Assembly (NCBI RefSeq): GCF_030020805.1
Contig: NZ_CP125098.1
Location: 786,001-850,000, forward strand
Direction: 5' to 3'
DNA length: 64,000 nucleotides
Source of the DNA: Paenibacillus sp. RC67
Lineage (GTDB): Bacteria; Bacillota; Bacilli; Paenibacillales; NBRC-103111
This document shows, one piece after another, positions 36,132-46,000 of the stretch; position 1 is the stretch's first letter; each line of letters starts with the position of its first letter. A model generated the notes under the pieces. The model was not told the DNA's origin and searched no databases. It saw only the letters and a list, made by a program, of their open reading frames with translations. Both the position numbers and the translations under genes were made by a program.

Positions 36132-37599
36132 CGGTCGATTCACTCTCCTTTCCATCGGGTATACGGATAAAAATGCGGGTTCCTTCCCCCGGCTTGCTTT
36201 GTATATCTACCAGATCACTTCGTCCATAAAATAGTTGGAGACGTTTAAACACGTTCGCCGTGCCCAGTCCCGTAGACGGTTTTTTCATTTGCTCGGATGA
36301 GTCCCCTACAGCGGGTTTTACTCCGCCCTCCAGATGGAGAAGTCTTTGCCTAGTCTCTTCGTTCATCCCGACACCGTTATCCTCCACGGAAAGGCGGAGG
36401 CCCTCTGTATTCCTCCGAACGACTATGCGAATCACAGCGCCTTGCTCCATGCTCTCAATGCCATGCAAAAACGCATTTTCCACTAAAGGTTGAATTGTTA
36501 GTGCGGGTATCGGTGCCGGAAACGCGGACGAATCGATCTCCATCTCGAAACGAACGCGATCGCGAAAACGCGCCTGCTGGATGGCGATATATTCTTTGAC
36601 ATGGTCGAGCTCATCCTTGAGTGTCACTGGCTGATCTAGTCTGCTTAAGTTATAGCGCAGCAGATTAGACATGGAAACGATAAGGTCGCTCGTTTTCTCC
36701 GCTCCTTCAATCAGTGCCAGCTTGGAAAGCACATTGAGCGTGTTGAATAGAAAATGGGGCTGAATCTGGCTTTGCAGTGCCTGCAGCTCTAGCTCCTTGA
36801 CGAGTCGGTCCTTTTCGAGGCTTTCCTTATCCTTTTCTATTAAAATAGACAAGTCCGTCATCATTTGCTTGAACGTTTCTGACAAGACACCTAGCTCGTC
36901 CTCCGAACGAGGGGGTGCGGAGTCTGTGGCTAACTCAAGCTGACCCTTGGAAAAATGCTGAGCCATTCGAACGAGACGTCGAACGGGTCCGGTAATACTG
37001 CCGGATATCCATAAGGCAAGCCCGATCCCAAGCAATGTGTTGATAATAAACACGGCAGCTCCGAGCCGGTTCATCCGGCTGTTTTCCTCTTGCAGCTGCT
37101 TGAAGACGGGTTGATAGGAGCTCAGCTCCAGATCGACGAGGCTTTGTCCTGCCTCGCGGATAAACCCGAGCGTAGCTTCTGCTTCTTCATAATGGCTTAA
37201 AGCGGGAGCAGGAGAATGCTCCAGTGAGGAAGCGAGAGATGCCTTCTCCTGCTCTATCAGTGTGTCGAGCATATGAATATAGCTCGTTAATTCCGAAGGA
37301 TGAAGTGAGGATGGCCATTGTGTCGATAGCCCTCCGCGAGCGGCTGTCAGGTTGGTTTGGCTGCGTTCAAGTTCGGTCGAGTCGGCTCCTTCAGGATTCA
37401 ATAAGTACCCATACAAGGCCTTTAAAGATTGCTCGGCGGCTTGACCCGATTGCTTGTACTGCAGCATCCGCTCCATCATCCGATCATAGCTGGTCTGAAC
37501 GATCTTCTCGCTCTGAAAGACGAAGAAGGTCACCGCATTAGCCATAAGCACCAGCAAAGGGATAAAGATTAGCAGCTTGGTACGTAATGTCATCGGCAA
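36106..37599 (-). CDS. LytS/YesM-type sensor histidine kinase
   Basis: A 497-residue membrane kinase: helix at about 7-28, an extracytoplasmic domain to about 180, a second helix (AAVFIINTLLGIGLALWI), a HAMP linker, then the His_kinase domain with QSQIQPHFLFNTLNVLSKL (phospho-His) and an ATPase with LVENAFLHGIE and DNGVGM motifs. It overlaps the regulator gene by 26 bp and the sugar-binding gene by 10 bp, so all three are one translational unit. Confidence 0.88.
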   Translation of the reverse strand: MPMTLRTKLLIFIPLLVLMANAVTFFVFQSEKIVQTSYDRMMERMLQYKQSGQAAEQSLKALYGYLLNPEGADSTELERSQTNLTAARGGLSTQWPSSLHPSELTSYIHMLDTLIEQEKASLASSLEHSPAPALSHYEEAEATLGFIREAGQSLVDLELSSYQPVFKQLQEENSRMNRLGAAVFIINTLLGIGLALWISGSITGPVRRLVRMAQHFSKGQLELATDSAPPRSEDELGVLSETFKQMMTDLSILIEKDKESLEKDRLVKELELQALQSQIQPHFLFNTLNVLSKLALIEGAEKTSDLIVSMSNLLRYNLSRLDQPVTLKDELDHVKEYIAIQQARFRDRVRFEMEIDSSAFPAPIPALTIQPLVENAFLHGIESMEQGAVIRIVVRRNTEGLRLSVEDNGVGMNEETRQRLLHLEGGVKPAVGDSSEQMKKPSTGLGTANVFKRLQLFYGRSDLVDIQSKPGEGTRIFIRIPDGKESESTDVSFVDSR

Positions 37600-38576
37600 G
37601 CTCCTCCCGCGGAGCCGCCCAAGCTGTTTGCATCAAGAACCGTGGCAGGGATAAAATGCTGCTTCTCAGGAGCTTGGCCGCTCCAATATTGGTTTAGCAG
37701 CATAACGGAATCATATCCAATCTTGTATGGCTGCTGAACGATGGAGGAAGCTATTTTACACTGACGGATGCCATCTACCGTCTCTTGAAGATCATCGAAG
37801 GAAAAGATTCGTAGATCATTCCGGCTAGCCCGTTCGGCTGCTTTCATTATGCCTATGCCGTCCAAGGCGCTGAATCCGACCATGATCTGTATCTGCGGAT
37901 GCTTTGCCAGCATGTCGGCTGCTTGCTGCTCAGCCTGGAGTCGGGAAATATTGGAGGTTCGAATTTCCGTAATCGTAAGGTTGGGGTAATAGCTAGTCGC
38001 CTCTTGAAACCCTAACAATCGCAGCCTTTGACTATCGGCTGAGCTTCCGATAAGAACGCCGATGCGGCTTGCGTCCCCAACCTTTTGTTCGACAAGCTCA
38101 CCCATTCGTTTGCCTGCTTCCTCATTGTTCGTTCCGACATAAGACAGCCGGCTGCTCTCCGGTTCGTCGGTATCTACGGTAAGGACAGGGATACCTTGAG
38201 CTATCGCTTTATCAATCCACTGCTTATATTGCGGTTCCCCAAGACCTTGGAGCAGAATAGCATCCGCCTTGGCTGCAATCGCCTTCTCCAGCAGCTTTGT
38301 CTGTTCGGCCGGATTGATGCGAAAGGAGCCGGTATATTCCAGCTCCCAGCCATACTGCTGCACAGCGGCGCGGGCTCCCTGTTCGACGGATCTCCAGAAG
38401 GGGTTATCCAGCTCTTGTGATATGAGGACAATGTGCCGCGGGGATATTTCCGACACGGCTGACGGCAGCTTGACCAGCTCGCGAATCCGTAACGTAGAGA
38501 ACAAAAATTGCAGCAGTAGGCAGATGAACACAAATGTAAGAACTAGTAGGCCGATATACCATCTGCGATTTGACAT
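37590..38576 (-). CDS. Membrane-anchored sugar-binding protein, XylFII-like sensor component
   Basis: A 328-residue protein with an uncleaved N-terminal helix (about 7-28) and a type-1 periplasmic-binding fold: HIVLISQELDNPFWRSVEQG, ADAILLQGL, IPVLTVDTDEPESSRLSYVG and GFSALDGIG are typical of ribose/galactose-binding proteins. There is no lipobox and no ABC permease nearby. Position and overlap with the kinase suggest a ligand-sensing subunit, as XylFII does with LytS-YesN in clostridia. The sugar cannot be named. Confidence 0.83.
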   Translation of the reverse strand: MSNRRWYIGLLVLTFVFICLLLQFLFSTLRIRELVKLPSAVSEISPRHIVLISQELDNPFWRSVEQGARAAVQQYGWELEYTGSFRINPAEQTKLLEKAIAAKADAILLQGLGEPQYKQWIDKAIAQGIPVLTVDTDEPESSRLSYVGTNNEEAGKRMGELVEQKVGDASRIGVLIGSSADSQRLRLLGFQEATSYYPNLTITEIRTSNISRLQAEQQAADMLAKHPQIQIMVGFSALDGIGIMKAAERASRNDLRIFSFDDLQETVDGIRQCKIASSIVQQPYKIGYDSVMLLNQYWSGQAPEKQHFIPATVLDANSLGGSAGGACR

Positions 38577-38844
38577 GCTTGCCTCCCAAGGCTTCTATTT
38601 GACGATAAAACATCCACTAAGCGCGGTCGCTCTTCTATATAAGGAAGTCAATAAACTTTTTTTCACAGTACTATAGGCTCATTATACAAAACTGGCGCCC
38701 CAAACCAAAACGGACCAGGCTGCCGAACAAGCTTGGACCTCGAGCCTTTACTAATTCATTGCTTTTTCATAAACTGATACTAGAGTAAAGAGACTGTATG
38801 ACCGGCTATCGGCCAAATTCAAACAGGACGGAAGGAGCTGCAGC

Positions 38845-40881
38845 ATGAGTTCAGCTATTCAACAACCAACAGGAGTATTTCCATCCGTATGTTCTTTGGA
38901 TTGCCCTGATCAATGCGGTTTATTGGTTCATAAGGAAAACGGGAAAATCGTCAAAATAGAAGGAGATCCATCGCACCCGGTGACCCAGGGGGCTATCTGT
39001 AACAAGGTCCGCAATATGGGTGAACGTATCTATGATGCCAAGCGGCTTCAATACCCAATGAAAAGGACGGGGAAGAAGGGAAGCGGACAATTCGAGCGCA
39101 TTACGTGGGAGGAAGCCATCGAGACGATCACCACCCATTGGAAAAAGACAATCGCGGAGCATGGCACAGAAGCCATTATGCCTTACAGCTTCTATGGCAA
39201 TATGGGATTGATCGGAACAGAGGGAATGGACAGACGGTTCTTTCACCGCCTTGGTGCAACCCGCTTGAAGTATTCGATTTGCTCTGCGGCAGGCTCGGAG
39301 GGCTACGGCTACACGATGGGCTCGGGCGTAGGAACGGATCCGGAAGAAACGATTCATACGAAGCTGTTCATTATGTGGGGGATCAATACGGTCAGCACTA
39401 ACATGCACCAAGTGGTTCTTGCTGAGAAGGCACGGAAGAATGGGGCTCAAATCGTCGTTATCGATGTTCATAAAAATCAGACCGGCCGTTGGGCCGATTG
39501 GTTCATTCCGATCAAGCCAGGTACGGATGCGGCCTTGGCGCTAGGCATCATGCACATTTTGTTCGACGAACAAATGACAGATGAAGCCTTTTTGCTAGAA
39601 TATACCGTAGGCCACGAGGAGCTGCGTCAGCATGTTCGTCAGTATGATCCGTTCACCGTATCGGGAATTACCGGCGTTCCTGTGGAGGACATCTACAAGC
39701 TGGCGCGGATGTACGGTCAAACTTCGCCTTCATTTATCCGGATCGGTAACGGTCCTCAGCATCACGATAACGGAGGGATGTGTATCCGTACGATTTCCTG
39801 TTTGCCTGCACTCACTGGCCAGTGGCTTGTGCCGGGCGGCGGTGCGATCAAAGGGAACGGTTCTGTTCTAGGTCATAATGAGTCTGCTCTAATGCGTCCG
39901 GACCTATTGCCAGGCAAAGTACGACAAGTCAATATGAATCAGCTGGGCAGCGCATTGCTTGAGCTGGATCCTCCTATACGTTCGCTTTACGTCTACAATT
40001 CGAACCCGGCCGTAGTGGCTCCGGAGGCGAATAAAGTAAGGCAGGGGCTGGAGCGTGAAGATTTGTTTACGGTCGTCCATGAGCTGTTTCTGACGGAAAC
40101 TGCGAAGTATGCAGACATTGTGCTGCCGGCGACGTCAGCGTTTGAGAATACCGACTTTTACGCCTCTTATTGGCATCACTACATTCAAATACAACAGCCG
40201 GTGATCGAGCCTTACGGTGAGAGTAAATCAAATGTCGATGTATTCCGCCTGCTGGCGCAAGCCATGGGCTTTGAGGATCAGGCACTTCGCGATACGGACG
40301 AAGAGCTGATAAGGCAGGCATTGGATAACCCGGTGAACCCTGCTTTGGAAGGTATCACCTATGAGGCATTAGTGGAGCAGCAGTATGTGAAAGGCGCAGT
40401 CAAGCCTCTGTTTCCGGGAAGATTGAAGACGCCGAGCGGCAAGATCGAGCTGTACTCCCAAACGATGGAGAGAAGAGGATTTCCTCCGCTGCCGACCTAC
40501 ACACCGCTTTGTGAAGACGAGGATTTGCCGTTCCTGTTCATTCCGGGACCGAATCACAACTTCCTTAACTCGACCTTCTCCAATAATGAGAAGCATGTCC
40601 GTATGGAAAAGACACAGAAGGTGCATATGAATGTGAAGGATGCAGAGGCGCGCGGCATTCAGAACGGAGAGCTTGTTCGTGTATGGAACAGCCGTGGAGA
40701 ATGTGAGCTGACCGCTTCGGTCGGAGAGGATGTGCTTCCGGGCGTAGTTGTAAGCCAAGGTTTGTGGGCTGACACACCAGGTGGAAAGAGAACGGTCAAC
40801 GCCCTTACACCGGATCGCCTTGCCGATATGGGGGGAGGGGCCACCTTCTTCTCGGGCCGTGTACAGGTGGATAAACTATAG
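38845..40881 (+). CDS. yoaE: YoaE-type molybdopterin oxidoreductase
   Basis: A 678-residue molybdoenzyme of the DMSO reductase/formate dehydrogenase superfamily. The N-terminus binds a 4Fe-4S cluster (CSLDCPDQCGL, then Cys in GAICNKVRNMG). Cofactor-binding blocks include MWGINTVSTNMHQ and IGNGPQHHDNGG, and a C-terminal MopB domain includes NHNFLNSTFSNNEKH. No Tat signal is visible, so it is probably cytoplasmic. It resembles Bacillus YoaE, whose substrate is unknown. A GGAAGGAG site precedes ATG 38845; it is a single-gene unit ending at a strong terminator. Confidence 0.87.
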   Translation: MSSAIQQPTGVFPSVCSLDCPDQCGLLVHKENGKIVKIEGDPSHPVTQGAICNKVRNMGERIYDAKRLQYPMKRTGKKGSGQFERITWEEAIETITTHWKKTIAEHGTEAIMPYSFYGNMGLIGTEGMDRRFFHRLGATRLKYSICSAAGSEGYGYTMGSGVGTDPEETIHTKLFIMWGINTVSTNMHQVVLAEKARKNGAQIVVIDVHKNQTGRWADWFIPIKPGTDAALALGIMHILFDEQMTDEAFLLEYTVGHEELRQHVRQYDPFTVSGITGVPVEDIYKLARMYGQTSPSFIRIGNGPQHHDNGGMCIRTISCLPALTGQWLVPGGGAIKGNGSVLGHNESALMRPDLLPGKVRQVNMNQLGSALLELDPPIRSLYVYNSNPAVVAPEANKVRQGLEREDLFTVVHELFLTETAKYADIVLPATSAFENTDFYASYWHHYIQIQQPVIEPYGESKSNVDVFRLLAQAMGFEDQALRDTDEELIRQALDNPVNPALEGITYEALVEQQYVKGAVKPLFPGRLKTPSGKIELYSQTMERRGFPPLPTYTPLCEDEDLPFLFIPGPNHNFLNSTFSNNEKHVRMEKTQKVHMNVKDAEARGIQNGELVRVWNSRGECELTASVGEDVLPGVVVSQGLWADTPGGKRTVNALTPDRLADMGGGATFFSGRVQVDKL

Positions 40882-40906
40882 AATAATGGCTTTATGCCTA
40901 TTCCAT

Positions 40907-40947
40907 AAATAGACCGCACCCGCTTATAAAGCGGGTGCGGTCTATTT
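40907..40947. terminator. Bidirectional terminator
   Basis: A perfect 19-bp stem with arms starting AAATAGACCGCACCCGCTT and a 3-nt loop lies between the convergent yoaE and TetR genes. Confidence 0.92.
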
Positions 40948-40952
40948 GTGTT

Positions 40953-41642
40953 TCACTCTTTTAATTTTGATGAAGGAGTGTCGGCACTGTCTGGGGCATG
41001 CAAATACTCCAAGAATATTTTTTTCATTAGCAGCAGTTGGGTCTCCGGGTCCATATCGGATTCCAGCATCACGATGTTTTTTTGCAGTGACAGCTTTTGT
41101 GCAAAAATACCGAATGCATTGGCCATAGTCGATAGGGTATCTTGAATTGAAATATCGGATCGGATGGAGCCGTCGTGAACTCCTTCTTCAATAATTTGCT
41201 GGTAGATTGCCGAAATCCGGTGGTAAACGGCATTGTATTTATCGATATCCTCCAGCGGCTCGAGCGATTGCGCGGCATAGCTTTCGAAGGCTTCCAGTAG
41301 CCTTGTGCGTTCCTCGCGCTTCTCTCCACTAAAGGAAACAAAATAATCGAACACGCGCTCGAGCTTTTTCAAGCAGGTCTCCTGTCTTTGAGCGATTTCT
41401 TCAAATATGGGAGCTTGCGATTCCATAAGGCGGGTCGCGACGGCGACGATTAATTTATCTTTTTTGGGAAAATAGCGAAACAGCGTGGCGATGCCTACAT
41501 TATCCTCTTTGGCAACATCCTGCATGGTGGCTTTCTCCAAGCCCTTCCTCAAAAATACACGCTCCGCAGAGGTAATGATACTGCTGAGGCGCTGCTGCTT
41601 GCCTTCAAGCCGTTCCTGCTCCCATCTGCTTTTAGGGTCCAT
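40953..41642 (-). CDS. TetR-family transcriptional repressor
   Basis: A 229-residue regulator. The N-terminal helix-turn-helix spans SIITSAERVFLRKGLEKATM and GIATLFRYFPKKDKLI (about 22-66), and the C-terminal ligand-binding domain is helical. It is divergent from an SDR gene; the 253-bp gap holds three copies of one operator (TGATAG-N5-CTATCA), so it very likely represses itself and the dehydrogenase. Confidence 0.88.
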   Translation of the reverse strand: MDPKSRWEQERLEGKQQRLSSIITSAERVFLRKGLEKATMQDVAKEDNVGIATLFRYFPKKDKLIVAVATRLMESQAPIFEEIAQRQETCLKKLERVFDYFVSFSGEKREERTRLLEAFESYAAQSLEPLEDIDKYNAVYHRISAIYQQIIEEGVHDGSIRSDISIQDTLSTMANAFGIFAQKLSLQKNIVMLESDMDPETQLLLMKKIFLEYLHAPDSADTPSSKLKE

Positions 41643-41677
41643 TCCGCTTCAACTCCTCAACCAAGTCATGTCATAAT

Positions 41678-41694
41678 TGATAGCCATGCTATCA
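41678..41694. promoter_or_regulatory. TetR operator, site 1
   Basis: TGATAGCCATGCTATCA, an inverted repeat with 6-bp arms, lies 36 bp from the TetR start codon, positioned to autorepress it. Confidence 0.8.
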
Positions 41695-41795
41695 AAACGA
41701 CTAAAGGTTGTCAACTCCGCCTGCTTTTTCATAAATGCTTTTTTGCATAGACAGATTGAAAACAAAAAGGGTTGGTGATATAATCAATATTGTAA

Positions 41796-41832
41796 TGATA
41801 GTAATACTATCACATAGGTAGTTGTGCTATCA
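41796..41832. promoter_or_regulatory. TetR operators, sites 2 and 3, before the SDR gene
   Basis: TGATAGTAATACTATCA (41796-41812) is a perfect copy of the site-1 pattern. AGGTAGTTGTGCTATCA (41816-41832) is a copy with one degenerate arm. Their centres are 20 bp apart, close to two helical turns, allowing two dimers to bind on one face. Confidence 0.78.
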
Positions 41833-41895
41833 TTTTAAAATAACTTTCTTCCTATCCTGAACAGGATAGAAAACCAATACTGCTGAAGGAGATGG

Positions 41896-42660
41896 ATGAA
41901 CATGACAAATACAAACCCAATTGCTGTAATTACTGGTGCAGGAAGCGGTATAGGAAGAGCAAGCAGCTTGAAGCTCGCTAAGAACGGGGCAAAGGTTGTA
42001 TTGGTTGATTACAACAAAGAATCCGGAGAAGAAACCTTGAAGCTTGTGCAAGAACAAGGCGGGGAAGGTATTTTTGTTCAGGCTAACGTAGCTAAGAGTG
42101 AAGATGTTCAATATTATGTTAATGAAGCGGTAAAAACATACGGACGGATTGATATATTTTTTAATAACGCAGGGATTATTCAGAAATTCTCGATGCTTTC
42201 AGATACGGATGAAGCCGAGTTTGACCGTATTATGTCAGTAAACGTCAAAGGGGTATTCCTTGGGCTGAAATACGTTCTTAAAGTAATGGAAAGCCAGGGC
42301 AGCGGCACCATTATTAATACGGCTTCTACGGCAGGGATACGAAGTGAGCATAGCGCAGGGGCCTATTCGGCAAGTAAGCATGCGGTTATCGGGTTGACCA
42401 AAGCAGCTGCGCTGGAATACGTAAGAAAAGGAATCCGCGTCAACGCGATTTGTCCTGGAGGCGTCAAAACGGCTCTGACCGACAGCGTCTCAGCTACCAT
42501 GGAGCAAACCGGTTATGTGCCAGAGGAAGTATCGGTTATGAGAATGGGGCGTTATGCACAGCCGGAAGAGCTTGCTGCTATGGTTGCCTTCTTGGCTTCT
42601 CCTGAGTCCAGTTATATGACCGGCTCGGTTGTTGTCGTCGATGGAGGACTTACCCTGTAA
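41896..42660 (+). CDS. Short-chain dehydrogenase/reductase
   Basis: A 254-residue classical SDR: cofactor loop [12 protein letters not shown] motif (FFNNAGI), catalytic Ser (NTASTAG), Tyr and Lys (YSASK), and the C-terminal GSVVVVDGG. It is an NAD(P)-dependent alcohol/ketone oxidoreductase; the Asp at the end of strand 2 (VLVDYN) favours NAD. ATG 41902 fits the AAGGAGA site slightly better than 41896. Controlled by the divergent TetR regulator through two operators. Confidence 0.9.
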   Translation: MNMTNTNPIAVITGAGSGIGRASSLKLAKNGAKVVLVDYNKESGEETLKLVQEQGGEGIFVQANVAKSEDVQYYVNEAVKTYGRIDIFFNNAGIIQKFSMLSDTDEAEFDRIMSVNVKGVFLGLKYVLKVMESQGSGTIINTASTAGIRSEHSAGAYSASKHAVIGLTKAAALEYVRKGIRVNAICPGGVKTALTDSVSATMEQTGYVPEEVSVMRMGRYAQPEELAAMVAFLASPESSYMTGSVVVVDGGLTL

Positions 42661-42668
42661 CGGTTAAT

Positions 42669-42706
42669 AAAAACGCAATTCGCGATAATGCGGATTGCGT
42701 TTTTTT
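42669..42706 (+). terminator. Terminator of the SDR gene
   Basis: AAAAACGCAATTCGC pairs with GCGGATTGCGTTTTT (one T-G pair), followed by more T. Confidence 0.9.
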
Positions 42707-43091
42707 GTACCTAAAGAAAGGTTGAATTTCCATGCTAAATTCATGTCGAGAATGCTGCGTGAGCCTTAATACATCAAGCTAAACCTTGTTTTAGTTTACT
42801 ATTTGAAACTCAAACAATTTTGAAAACGGTTTTTGTAAAGGTTTTGTTTTATTTGCCCTCAATTCATATACAGTGAAAAAGAACTATGATAATTTAAACG
42901 TGTTAATCGCCAGATTAGAACAACTTTCGGATAAACAACGACTGTGACGGATTTCGTCTTCTAAATAAGATGAAAAGGGTTATAGGGTTTGTTGAGCTGA
43001 ATGCATGCATTAGTGCTTTACAGCTGTACAAATGTAAAGCAAGAAGTCATTATTTTTTACATTAAGTAACATCTTGGGAGGCTAGACTTCA
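42707..43091. other. Non-coding gap before the PHP/SLH surface protein
   Basis: About 385 bp of AT-rich sequence without an open frame or a hairpin of note. It must carry the promoter of the surface-protein gene; I could not fix a convincing -35/-10 pair. A GGGAGG site at 43076-43081 serves the TTG start. Confidence 0.6.
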
Positions 43092-46000
43092 TTGAAAACG
43101 AGAAAACCAATTCGAAATTTATCGCTGCTGACACTTACGGTTTCCCTCTTGGGCCAAAGCTTACCTACCGCAACCGTATTCGGTGCAGCGGCTGACGTGA
43201 ATCAGGCTGACGCTAACGGAGGAAGGTGGATGACGGGTGAATATCATACCCATACGTATGAATCCGACGATGCTCAGCAATCTTTGCAAACGGTGCTGGA
43301 TAATGGATTTGAACAGTATGGAATGGACTGGCTGGCACTTGCCGATCACTTGAGAATGTCCAGCCGGGATGATGAAGGGAAGCAAATACCAGGCGGGCCG
43401 ATTCCTTATTCCAAAGGCATGGCTCAATACCAAATACCGAAAATCAAGCAATTGCAGGAAGCCGACAAATATAAAAATAAAATCATTTTTTCTGGGTTCG
43501 AGTGGGACATGCCAACCTATGATCATGCCGGTATAGGCATTTTGTCGGACGATCAGAATAAGGCGATCAAAGCGGTGAGCGAGTTCGAGTATTTGTTTAC
43601 GGACCGCGCTGAAAACTTGTTTGATCCGACGGATGTAGCGGTATGGAAAGCGACATACAATAAGGCCTATTCCACAAGTCAGGATGCTCGTACAGCTTTG
43701 ACCTGGCTTGAGGGGAATTTTCCTAATAGCAGCTACGCGTTCTTGAACCATCCTTCACGGAAAGCAGGCTCTGATGGGTCGATCTACAAAATTTCGGATA
43801 TTCGCGACTTCAATAATATTGCTCCAGATATTTACTTCGGGATGGAAGGGATGCCGGGAGGTCAGATGGAGCCAGACCGGGGAGGGTATAACTTAACTAC
43901 TCCCAAGAATCGGACCTATGGTGGCGCTGATTATATGGTTGCCAAGGTTGGAGGCGTATGGGATTCACTGCTTGGGGAAGGCAGAAGGTTCTGGAACTTT
44001 ACGAATTCCGATTATCATTTCAAGATAGACGAGGACACTCGGCAATATTCCAGTGGCTATAGACCCGGGGAGTATTCCAAGAATTATACGTGGGTTAATG
44101 GAACCGACATGAAGGCGGTACTTGAAGGGATGCGGTCAGGCAAATCGTTCTCCGTATTCGGTGATTTGATTAATGCACTAGACTTTCATATTGATGCCAA
44201 TGGAACAAAGAAGGATATGGGTGAAGAGCTTTCCGCAAAGAAAGGGGATAACCTTGAGCTTACCATTCGTTTCAAAAGTCCGGACAAAAACAATAACGGT
44301 GACCCTGTCCAAGTGGATCATGTGGATCTGATAGCAGGTGATGTAAAAGGATATGCCGTACCGGGAACTCCGGAATATTCCAAGGATACGAACGACTCGA
44401 CAAAAGTGCTTCAGCGCTTTACGAGCAGTGATTGGAAGACGGATGCTGAAGGCTATAATGTCATTACGTACAACCTTGGAAATGCCAGCAAGAATCAATA
44501 TTTTAGGCTGCGCGGCACCAATTTGGGAGTTAACGTGGCTGGGGAAACAAGCAATGGAGAGCCGCTGATTGACCCGAAGACCGATATCGACGATAATGAG
44601 ACTCGTTTTGCAGAAATTAACAAAAGGAATTATAGCGACTTATGGTTTTATTCAAATCCGATCTTCGTGAACGTAGAGGAGTATACAGATAAGCAGGCCG
44701 TAGAAGATACGCTGGCTGCTTTGGATTTGGGTGATATAAGCAGTGTAACGTCAACCATCGAGCTGCCTACGCAAGGCCAACACGGAGCAACCGTTCAATG
44801 GGAAAGCATGAACCCCGATGTAATCGGAATTGCTAAGGATAAGGGCATCGTGACTCGTCCGGCTGCTGGCCAACCCGATGCCAAGGTAACCTTGAAGGCT
44901 ACAGTGACCCGGGGAACGACAAGCGATGTAAAAACGTTCACAGCAACAGTCAAGGCATTGGCTTATACCGATGCAGAAGCGGTCGCGCTGGCGAAGAACG
45001 TGCTGACTTTAGGAGATACCAGTGCCGTTAAGACGGACTTGAAATTACCGTCAACCGGAGAACAAGGAACCACGATTACGTGGAAAAGCTCCAATCCGCT
45101 ATGGATGGATGATAACGGGAAAATTGCATTCTATCCTAATAAGGATACGGAGCTGACGCTAACGGCAACGATTAAGCGGGGGAATGCTGCGGATGTAAAA
45201 GCTTTTTCAGTTACTTTGAAGGGGGATGCCAGCATCACGCCTCTTCAGCTGAATTGGACGATGAAAACAGCAGATGGCAGCCCGTATTCCAATGGAGCAT
45301 GGACGAACCAAAACGTAACAGCCAGTGTATATGCCAATGTGTATGTTCCAGGCACGACGGCTTCATTAGAATTATCGAAGGATGGAGGGGAGTACCTCAC
45401 ATATGCGAGTAACAGCAAAGTTGAGGTATCCGGTGAAGGCGAGCATAAGCTGAATTTCCGGGCGGCCGATTCATTAGGCAATAGGGCGCAGCTTCCGCTT
45501 ACTGTAAGCATTGACAGAACAGCTCCAGTTATTACGCTTAAAGGAAATTCGAATGTCACTATGCTTGTCGGCACACCTTATACTGAGCAGGGAGCCGAAG
45601 CGACGGACAATGTTGGCATTGCGGGGCAGGTTGCGGTTACCGGAACTGTGGACACGCAAGCTAGCGGAAGTTATACACTGCATTATAATGTAAACGATTT
45701 GGCCGGCAATGCGGCGGCGGAGATTACGCGAACGGTGAATATCGTAGCACCGCAAGGGAATAACCACCATGGTTCTAGCGGCGGAGGTGGCGGTACGACT
45801 CCAACCGATACTACGAACAATTCGAATAACGATAACACCACGAACAAAGGTAATAGCAATAGCACCTCCAATACCCAAGTGACAGTGAATGCAGCACAAG
45901 GGGCGGAAGGCGGTATTAAGGATGTACTGCAATTTAAGGTTCCAGCGGGTGCTGTGACTGCGGACGGCAAGATTCAGGCTACGCTGCTGTCTTCCGATCA

